Positions 56,262-64,000 of a stretch of DNA of 64,000 nt are shown here, one piece after another. Below the pieces are notes generated by a model, which was given only the letters and a program-made list of their open reading frames with translations, made no database searches and was not told where the DNA came from. The first letter of the stretch is position 1, and each line of letters starts with the position of its first letter. The DNA is from Gongronella butleri (taxonomy: Eukaryota > Mucoromycota > Mucoromycetes > Mucorales > Cunninghamellaceae). The stretch spans positions 95,337-159,336 of the forward strand of contig JAIWZP010000059.1 of NCBI GenBank assembly GCA_025201375.1. Direction: 5' to 3'. The position numbers were made by a program, and so were the translations under genes.

Positions 56262-57829
56262 CTATGAGGTGAATTGCCAAGCCGAGTCGCCCATGGTATC
56301 CACAAAGTTGCTGTCGGCCTTGTCCGTGATTTGTTGGCGCAAGTTGCCGTAGATTTCGGTGCCGTCGACCTGTTTATAGTGCGTGGGCTTCCATTCGATG
56401 TTTTGCTCGGCACGCTCCTTGCGCAAAGCGCGCTGTGCGTTCTCAATGGCCGACTTTTCCGTGGACGCGGTCATGTAATCGCCGGCAATGAGGGCATCCG
56501 ACACCTTTTGCCACAAACGACGCGACTCAAGCTCATCCTGCTCGGCAATGGGCGCGACCTGCGGCTGGCAACGCGCGACCTCCGTCAAATCCAAAAACGG
56601 CACGGCCGCCTGCTTGCCCTTGGTCAACGTCGACTTGCCAGTCCATTGGCCCTCGATGATCGTCGCAGGCGCGCTCTTGTCATTGTCGTTGGTCACCGTC
56701 GCCTTGAAGTGGTGGATTTCGCCGGAAATCCAGCCCTTGGTCGTGTACGCAATCGATGCGTGGAAGCCAGACGACGATTGCACGTACGACGTGCCGTACA
56801 ATTCAACATAGGGCGCTTTAAAAAAAAAAAAAAAAAAAAAGAGAGAGAGAGACGCGTCGCGTCGCCTATAAGTCCCACGTGTCCAATCGTGTAACAAATA
56901 AAAAAAAAAGAGGGATGCTTACCAGCGTACCAGATGCCATTGACGGATAATGATGGCAAAGTGAACAGGTAGGTCTCGTCGCGAGCCTCGAGCTTGAGCG
57001 TGCAGTAGCCGATCTGGTCGACAAGCATCTGAGTGCCAGAGAAGCGCGTCTTTTGACCGTCGTGGCCAAGCAAGGTGACGCCCTTTTTTTCGTCGCGGAT
57101 GTGGAACGCCGAGACAGGCGGGTGGTGGCTCACCTGCTGGCAAGTGACCTTGGCATCGCCCAGTTGACAAAAGAATTGCTCGCCGAGAATAGGATTGAAG
57201 GGCTTCTTTTCCCACTCGCCCTTGGGCAGACGGCTGGCAAACGAGCCATTGAGCGCACTGATGAACCACTTGATCGCGGCGTGGAAGCGCTCTTCGGCAT
57301 TATCCGAATCACCCACAGAGCTCAACTAAGATAAAAAAAAGGGGGGTGCCGTCAATGATCATGTTTTTCTTGTTTTGCACGCGTCTCCTTACCAAGGTGG
57401 GTTGATCAGCCCAATACGACCTATCAAAACCGACGAAAATCCGAGATCAGTGTCACAGAAAGGCCCTATCAGCCCTTTTGGCCCTCCCAATGGCTTCGTC
57501 TCACAAGACCACAGCTTGGTTCATGAGAAACACAACGCAAAAAAAAAAAAAAAAGGAAAACCTCAAGCCGCCAATCCCAATGGCCAATGACACGCGCCAA
57601 TCCCTCTTTTTTCAATCCTTTTTGCGTGTTTCCATCGCCCCTTCTTGTGTGTATGTCTCCTGTGTGGCTCCACTTACGAGTATTCCAGCAGGGAGATAGG
57701 CGCCAACAAAAACGAAGGGCACGTCAGGGCAGACAAGTCGCCGGTAAACGACGCGAGCGTCTTCAAAAAGGACGAGAAGCTGCCTTGCTGGTCAACGGGA
57801 ATGCTTTCAAGAGCGTTGTCGGTACTCAT
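56262..57829 (-). CDS. KES1: Oxysterol-binding protein, Kes1/Osh4-like short ORP
   Basis: Cytosolic lipid-transfer protein that exchanges sterol for PI4P at membrane contacts and restrains Golgi secretion in yeast. Exons 57829-57678, 57420-57393 (28 nt), 57325-56923, 56815-56262 give 378 aa with agreeing phases. The N-terminal lid is SFSSFLKTLASFTGDLSALT, then CPSFLLAPISLLEYSYWADQ. The ORD core has NGSFASRLPKGEWEKKPFNP, PILGEQFFCQ and the signature QQVSHHPPVSAFHI with the two PI4P-binding histidines. After that come WTGKSTLTKG and SRRLWQKVSDALIAGDYMTA. There is no PH domain, ankyrin repeat or FFAT motif. It is somewhat shorter than Kes1 (434 aa). The 28-nt exon fits only because it restores YWADQPTL, a conserved stretch. 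Confidence 0.93.
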
Positions 57830-58925
57830 TGATGAATCAGATGAAGAAATAAAAAGAAAGTAAGAGAAGGAAAAATGGGAAAATGGCAACAGCAAAGTAA
57901 AAGATTGGAAAAAAAAAACACCAAAACAGGGAAATTGAGACTCCGGCAGGCAACACCAGACTGTCGTCCAGGTCAGGCACACTCATCGGTCGCCCACCTG
58001 GCATCCGTGGTGCCACTGAACCGCCTAAAACACCCTCGTGATGCATTTTCACCACACTGTTGGCTCAATTGGCCATTCTGACAAGGGGAAAATACGTCAT
58101 TTTACGGCACGTCCTTTTTTTTCTCGGTCAGCTGGCGCGCAGCATGCCACTGGGGATCGCCCCAGCACCCTGTCTCAGTGCCCCTATGTCACCCAAAGGC
58201 GGCAGAGACACGATTCAATCCCAAGTATGAGATTGTTTGACTGCGGGCCATTCTTTATACCGCGATTTTCATGTTGATTCACGCGCATCTAGACTCTTCA
58301 GCTTTTGGTTAGAGCATTTCGCACCGATCGCGCAAAGCAAGCAAAAACACACACACACACACGTACACACACGAAATGCCCGCTTATTTCTGTCTATTTA
58401 AAACATTTCTTTCCCCTGAGTTTGCACTCCTTTGTTTTCTATTAAAAGGATATCATAGTCATCTTCATCAGACGAATTGTCAAAGAAACGGGGTAACATG
58501 TTGGATTCACGTGTAACATCGGATTGCATTGTTCGCTGTCTGGACAATCATGAAGCTTCTGGCCTGATGAATGCTGTGGACGCGTCGCCAGAGCTGGAGT
58601 CCTCCTTGGCTCTCTTGGTACGTATACAGAGGCTTTTTTTCTTTTCCTTCAGGATTGCGCCTTTGGCATTGTCAATGTCGATCATGTCATCAGTGTCCAT
58701 GAATACAGAAGATGACGTTGCGAAGGCGAGAGCCCGCAGGCCCGAAGCCAGTTTGGCGTACTGTAATGGAGAGCGAGCGTGCCGGGCGACGCGCGCTGGA
58801 ACAGCTTCCACAGGGATAAAAAAACGTGCGACGAGCAGCGCCCACAGAAGTTGATGACGTTTTTCAGAGCGTACCGTACGTACGAGACCAAAATATCACA
58901 GAGACGTACACTAATGCTGGATGAA
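57830..58925. other. Intergenic, no supported gene
   Basis: OSBP upstream DNA and a CA microsatellite at about 58347-58372. A frame at 58477-58854 has no motif and is not called. Confidence 0.5.
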
Positions 58926-58929
58926 CCGA

Positions 58930-59605
58930 ACCTGACGCGTTCTGTCATCATTCCAATGCCTGCTAGTAGAGCGCGTTACACAGCACAAAAACTTGTATAT
59001 TTTCCTTTTATTAAAAACCAATACTGTATGCTTGTTTTTCAGACTTTGCCGGCCTGCTGTGCCTCCAGAAATTTTTTTACAGCCTTCGTGCCCGCCAATG
59101 AAAAATGGGCCACGGCTTAAAATTAGGGATGTTAAATCGAGAATCTCGCTCGAAAATATCGAGGGTTCGAGACGAGATCGAGACGATCGAGACGACCTGA
59201 ATCTCGCTCGTCTCGATCGACAAGAAAGTAAAATCTCGCTCGATCTCGACCAGGAGAATCTCGATCGAGATCGAGATGACCCAAAATTTTGTCGAGATGA
59301 GACGAGACAAGGCGAATCTCGTCTCGCTCGCTCGAATTAACAACCCTACTTACTGTAAAATATATGATAACTCAGTGTTCAAGACGGACCCGCCCGATTT
59401 TTTTTCGACTCGAAAACGCCAAAAACCTTCTATTTGTACTGTTTTGCATTCATCTGTCCATCTGCATGGTTGACACCGCTCAAAAATACGTAGCCGCATC
59501 GTGTTCGGCGCAAATTTTGCAACAAAAAAGCTTAAACCACCCCAAAGCGCTATTACTGTATGATACGACCACTTTTGAAAAATTCAGGGGTCACTCAGGG
59601 GTCAC
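58930..59605 (+). repeat. Dispersed repeat R3, copy 2, interrupted by a MITE
   Basis: GAGCGCGTTACACAGCACAAA, TTTGCCGGCCTGCTGTGCC, TTTTTACAGCCTTCGTGCCC and GCCAATGAAAAAT match copy 1. The match resumes after 59347 and includes AAATTTTGCAACAAAAAAGC. The inserted piece is the element at 59124-59346. Confidence 0.55.
59124..59346 (+). mobile_element. hAT-like MITE, about 223 bp
   Basis: Ends are inverted: left TAGGGATGTTAAATCGAG, right CTCGAATTAACAACCCTA (complement TAGGGTTGTTAATTCGAG). TAGGG-starting ends with about 18-bp TIRs resemble hAT elements. The flanking 8-mers CTTAAAAT and CTTACTGT share 5 of 8 positions, a weak possible target duplication. The interior is built from TCTCG/GATCGAGA repeats, unlike any other DNA here. 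Confidence 0.7.
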
Positions 59606-59959
59606 ACATTTCAATCTCAGAAATGCCAAATTTGGATTTTTCGAACTCCGAATTGTCAACGCATCCCAAACAGGTAACTCCGACTATTTGCTATTGGCTG
59701 AAAAAATGACAGGTCGCGCCAACGTAAGAAAAAAGCCCAAAGAAGACTGACGCATGAACGGCGATCGACTGAGAAAAGTGCTTACTTTGGTCAAGATTTT
59801 TTTGCAAAAATTTAAGGTTTGACACTTCCAAATTAAGTGCCTGGATTGCATGGAATTTTTACTTTTTTTTTGTATTTTTTTATTGCACATTTTTATGCGC
59901 TGAGTGGGCTGCAGGCCGGTGAAATGACAGATGCAAAAAGTTAAAACCCAAGCTAGCGC

Positions 59960-60440
59960 ATTGAAAGTCATCCCATTAGGTTCTTTGCCCCCTGTTTGTT
60001 CGTAAAACTGGAATAAAAATCACAGGTTTATTAGACCGATGTCGAGAAAATCGCGATCAAAAATTTTGATGAAAAAGTGAATTTTCTCGGCGAGTTTGAG
60101 CCATCCATCGATGAAACTGATCTCATTCGATAGAGATTCAACAGTTGCTTTTGACACGTTCAAAAAAGCGTTGTGTGTCGTCTAATCGGTTGCCGAGAAC
60201 ACCGAGGTTGAGAATTTTCGAAATGTTTGAACAACTTTCACAAGCGTACAAAAGTTGCGCTTCGGGCAAACAAACATTCCAGAAATGATATCCAAGCGTC
60301 CGTGTCTCTTTTGAATGATATCAATTTCACGCCGATCCACGGAATATTTCGGGAGCCACTGCTGAACTTGTGAAAATGTCGATACCGGTAATTTGAAGTC
60401 ATCTGCACAACGACTCAACGGACCTCTGGTTTTCAACACC
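59960..60440 (+). repeat. Dispersed repeat R2, copy 3
   Basis: Shares with 18.8 and 22.5 kb: CTGGAATAAAAATCACAGG, CCGATGTCGAG, GATCTCATTCGATAGAGATT, GACACGTTCAAAAAAG, GTTGCCGAGAAC, CACAAGCGTACAAAAGTTGC and GGAATATTTCGGGAGC. This is the longest of the three copies. Confidence 0.75.
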
Positions 60441-60869
60441 ATGGCAACAACGAGAGGAGAACAAAAAAAAAGGGCAAGCAGGCATACTGTATAGGCAAAA
60501 AAAAGCACCGAAAAGCGGGATTGCCCGGGTGACCAATTCTCATCAAACTACATAAAATTAAGGATATGCGCCAAAAGTACGCGTTGCTGTTCGATGATGA
60601 AAATCCCCCATGGATGCAATTGAATTGTTCAATCCCGAAATACATGCCCGGCTCTTGCAATACGTAAAGTCAAAATAAAAAATAAACTTCGCGTACCTAG
60701 AAATTCAATTGGCGCCCATCGGGAGTAAAGTTTGCGTGGACTGATGATGCGGTGCGCGCCAATGAAAGGTGTTTGCGTGCATTTGCATTTTTATTCATTC
60801 GCGGGTGAACAAATCACCTTCGCGTGCAAAAACATTTCAACGACGCGCAAATGAACAGTGAAAACTCTG

Positions 60870-62170
60870 TACCGGATTTGTCCAACAAGTCTGCGCGAAA
60901 TACTTATTATTTTCAGCAGGCAAATTAAAAATGTTTGCGTGCATATCAGATTGAGCACGCGCAAAGTGGAATTGAGGTGCCTGTGGATTGCTGGTGTGCA
61001 GCGCGCGGATTGCTGATGCGGGGCACGCGGATTGCTGATTAGGGACGCGCGGATTGGAGTGTGGGGCGCGTGGATTGGGATGAGGGCCAAGCAGATTTGA
61101 CGTGAGACTATGTTGCAGATTTTATCAGAGAAGCGTGACTTCGGCATTGTGGCGTGTAAAAGCGAAAATAGATGCCAAACACCATGCAACTAAGATTTTG
61201 TCGATTTCAACACTATAATAAAAAAAAAGACGACTTGGCATGCGACAGCTTTTTTTTTTCGAAAGCGACAGTAAGCGTGCGACAGCTTTTTTTCCAGCAA
61301 GCGACATGTCAACAGCACATGTGAGGGGGGTTTTTTTTTGGCAGTGTGCGGCATTTCGCAATTGTGCACATGCGACAACTTTTTTATCCAATGAGCGACA
61401 TGTCACCTGCGCAAGTGCGGTTTTTTGTCGCATTGTGCGACAACTTTTTTTTTTTTAGTGAGCGACATGTCGAATGCACAAGGTTCTCGGAACGATCAAA
61501 AATGATCAAAAATGATCAAAAGTGATCAAGAACCGTGCGTATGGCTCTCTGTTTCTCATTTCACAAGAGCATGCGACGCAATTTGTTTTCGTGCGCTATG
61601 TCAATTGCACAAGCTGCTTCAAATGATCAAAAACGATCAAAAACGATCAAAATATATTACTCAGACTAGAAACAAAGTCCATCAGAGACTCTAAATTAAA
61701 ACTACACGAGAGCAATTGCGAGAGTTGCGACATGTGCCGGGGGAGATGCGAGGGCAATGCATTTTCCCAGAGCTAAAGCAAAATTATATGCAATTTAGTG
61801 AAGCGCGTCATTTTCAATGACGAAGCGTGTCACAGATTCCAAATTTAAGCCACAAAAAACAATCATGAGATATGAGTTTTGCCGAGGAAACGCGGGAGCG
61901 AGGCGTTTTTGCTGAGCAAGTGCCAAATGTATGCACAATTTTAAAGAAACGCGTCGTTTCTCGATAACCAAGCGCGTCAGAGATTCCAAATTAAACCTAC
62001 GCGCCCCACACCCCAACCTCCCCATACTCCAATCCGCGCGCCCCTAACCAGCAGTCCGCGCGCACCTCAATTCCACTTTGCGCGTGCTCAATCTGATTTG
62101 CACGCAAACAATTTTAATTTGCCCGTTGAAAAATGAATGTTTCGCGCAGACTTGTTGGACAAATCCGGTA
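60870..62170 (-). mobile_element. Element B: second copy of the TIR element, opposite orientation to A
   Basis: TACCGGATTTGTCCAACAAG at the left end and its complement at the right end (CTTGTTGGACAAATCCGGTA) bound 1301 bp. Internal order is the reverse complement of element A, including the GATC-rich runs (61490-61530, 61620-61650), the ACATGTCGCT(C/T) blocks (61300-61470) and the GCGCGGATTGCTG arms. Its left flank (60740-60869) also carries relatives of the arm motifs. No coding frame. Confidence 0.87.
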
Positions 62171-62186
62171 GTACTGTACAGTACCG

Positions 62187-63184
62187 TACCCTACAAAAAA
62201 AAACGCTACATCACCCGTTTGCGCCTAATTTTTTTGACATTTCTATTCACTTTTATCTGTTGTGTATTGATCAATAATGAAGCTGATGTCGTGAAACTCG
62301 GTGGAGACAATGATATACAAGTAAAATAAAAGCTGTAAAAATATAAAATGGATTGACAAAGCAGGGGTACATCTATGTTAAAAAGAATGCGTGAGACGCG
62401 TCACGCGACGCGACGCGTACCCAAGCGCATACAACGGCCTGTGGAGGTGAACTGACAATATGAATCAGTATCTCCAATTTTTTTGAGACAATCGTGGAGG
62501 TGTCTAATTATTTCTGTCAATTCATTTTGTGGTAGATATGTCATGCGAGAGTCCAGCGTGACAATTGGTCAAATTAGCGCTGTGACGCGTCTGGCGCGTC
62601 ATAAGCTGCTAGGTCTTTAATGTGTCCGTGGTGCCCGAACTGGATGTTATAATTACAGCTACTCAATAGCATTCACTTTTGAACTTTCAAATTAAATAAT
62701 TATCAATGTTTCAAGTGAACAAGAATACTAAAATGATCAGCTAGATATAAAATTATTTTTTCATACTTGTCTGGCGCGTGACGCGTCACAGCTGTAATTT
62801 GACCAACTGTCGCACTGATCACTGGCATGACACATATGCCACAAAATGAATTGACAGAAATAATCAGACATCACCACGATTGTCTCAAAAAAATTTGAAG
62901 ACACTGACTCATAATGTCAATTCATCTCCACAGGCCGTTGCATGCGCTTGGGTACGCGTCGCGTCGCGTGACGCGTCTCACGTATACTTTTTAACATAGA
63001 TGTGCCCCTGCTTTGTCAATCCATTTTATATTTTATATCTTTTATTTTACTTATATATCATTGTCTTCACCGAGTTTCATGACGCCAACATCATTATTGA
63101 TCAATACACAACAGATTAAAGTGAATAGAAAAGTCAAAAAAATCAGGCGCAAACGGGTGATGTAGCGTTTTTTTTTGTAGGGTA
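62187..63184. mobile_element. Foldback element with ~410-bp inverted arms
   Basis: The left arm begins CCCTACAAAAAAAAACGCTA (62189) and the right arm ends with its exact complement (63182). The arms stay collinear for about 410 bp at roughly 90% identity by eye: CATCACCCGTTTGCGCCT, ATCTGTTGTGTATTGATCAA, ATGGATTGACAAAGCAGGGG, GAGACGCGTCACGCGACGCG and TCTGTCAATTCATTTTGTGG. The unique loop is about 170 bp (62600-62768). TA dinucleotides flank both ends, inside a palindromic GTACCGTAC/GTACGGTAC. No coding capacity. It sits 18 bp from element B. Confidence 0.85.
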
Positions 63185-63390
63185 CGGTACAGTGAAGGTA
63201 TGTGCCAAAAGTTTAAGCTCAGTGACAAATGTGTCACCGGCCTGTCTGTCACTGAATGTCACCGATGGCAAATACCTTTTTTGGCTGCATGTTGCTGCGG
63301 GGATCTAAAACGATGATATAAAAAAGGGGGTAAAAAGGGGATCAATTCCACCCTTTGCCTTTTTTTTGTTTGCAGAAAATCCTCTTTATT

Positions 63391-64000
63391 ATGCCCCCTA
63401 CACGAAATCGATCTGCATCACGTGTGATTGCTAGCAGCAGCACATCTGCTGCTCATGATAGAAACACGGAGCGTGGCAAAGAAGTTGTGCGCCAGACAAT
63501 GAATACTTTCACCCAAGAAGTGAGACCAGCAAACACGCATGCTAGCTATAAAACAAGACAAGAGAAATTCAGTGTAAGCCATGAATAGCTGCGCAGCGAG
63601 GACAATTGCAGTAAAAGAGCGTATTTGAGGCCTAATTGAATGTTTTGTATAGAAATTCTGTGCCGAAAGACAATATGTTGATGGTCCAGCAGTCACGGAG
63701 GAAAAGATCTTGGTGTATCTGGAGGATGTCGTGTCTCGCCGTGGCCACCAACACAAAAAACGCGAAGATGGCATGCCTTGCGATTTATCCTTCGAATCGT
63801 ATTCAATGGAGGTGAAGGCGCTGATTGATTTGCATTCCACGCAAGTCATTGACAGAATCGCTGAACCTGGGAAGATTCGAGGCACGGCATTGCAAGCCTG
63901 GTTGAAGAACAAGCGCATTGCGGAGCACAAACGCAAGCGAGAAGAGTATGTGGATCGTGGTGCGCATTCTGCCCAAGACGGCTACTCTGCTGAACAGCTT
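63391..64000 (+). CDS. Crypton-type tyrosine recombinase / Ndc10-like protein, N-terminal part (runs off window)
   Basis: Two exons are visible: 63391-63573, a 79-bp intron with phase-0 junctions (AGT|GTAAGC ... TATAG|AAA), then 63653 to the window end. The protein starts MPPTRNRSASRV. It continues ASYKTRQEKFSKFCAERQYV, then TEEKILVYLEDVVSRR, VKALIDLHSTQVIDRI and KREEYVDRGAHSAQDGYSAE. The Y-K-x-K/R-Q-x-x-F-x-x-F-C...V-T-E-E-K-L-x-x-F-L pattern, with a later D-R-G...D-G-Y, is what I recall from fungal proteins with a core-binding domain of the Crypton/Ndc10 (CBF3) group. The catalytic Arg/Tyr would be further downstream, outside the window. It could be a mobile-element recombinase or a domesticated relative. 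A CAG just upstream (63374) could be an acceptor of a 5' UTR intron. Confidence 0.55.

Noticed and set aside
1..64000. CRISPR arrays, bacterial operons, prophage
   Set aside because: The genome is eukaryotic; the direct repeats present are tandem or dispersed, without spacers of equal length.

Overview
The window is eukaryotic and almost certainly fungal. Genes are split by short spliceosomal introns (about 65-120 bp, GT...AG) whose 3' halves are packed with T runs, intergenic spaces are short inside gene clusters, and AATAAA-type poly(A) signals are visible. The gene set points to an early-diverging fungus: a fungal VTC polyphosphate polymerase subunit, an Ndt80/PhoG-type transcription factor, a type III glutamine synthetase, a Dickkopf-like cysteine-rich secreted protein and an Ndc10/Crypton-like recombinase fragment. 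Mucoromycota is the best guess; this is inference from family distribution, not proof.

Layout. 0-8.2 kb is a compact housekeeping block: SF3B2 (-), an MME1-like mitochondrial carrier (+), a VTC subunit (+) and a small C2H2/coiled-coil protein (+). 8.7-27 kb is repeat-rich accessory DNA: a 1.25 kb non-autonomous inverted-repeat element, two paralogous F-box genes (one truncated), a cysteine-rich secreted protein gene with a frameshift, decayed copies of the C2H2 gene, several dispersed repeats and a 1.2 kb minisatellite. 27.4-29.7 kb is an Ndt80-like factor. 30-33.8 kb is repeat-bearing intergenic DNA. 33.9-45.3 kb is the second compact block: a 2085-residue coiled-coil/GAS2 protein (-), GOT1 (-), an SRRM1-like PWI/RS splicing factor (+) and an uncharacterised multi-pass membrane protein (-). 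45.3-50.5 kb holds little that can be supported. 50.5-57.8 kb carries an unknown protein with an internal duplication (-), glutamine synthetase III (-) and a Kes1/Osh4-like oxysterol-binding protein (-). 58-64 kb is a nest of mobile elements: a hAT-like MITE, a second copy of the 1.3 kb element in opposite orientation, a 1 kb foldback element with about 410-bp arms, and the 5' part of a Crypton-like recombinase gene that runs off the window.

How it works together. SF3B2 and the PWI/RS protein act in pre-mRNA splicing. VTC, the carrier, GOT1 and the OSBP serve polyphosphate, ion and membrane traffic functions. There is no operon logic. The shared organisation is divergent promoters of about 220 bp (SF3B2/MME1 and GOT1/SRRM1) and a tight convergent 3' junction (SRRM1/membrane protein). 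For eight multi-exon genes I rebuilt the splice sites by hand, and in each the exon lengths sum to a whole number of codons with family-consistent junctions. The C2H2 gene (two exons) also stays in frame.
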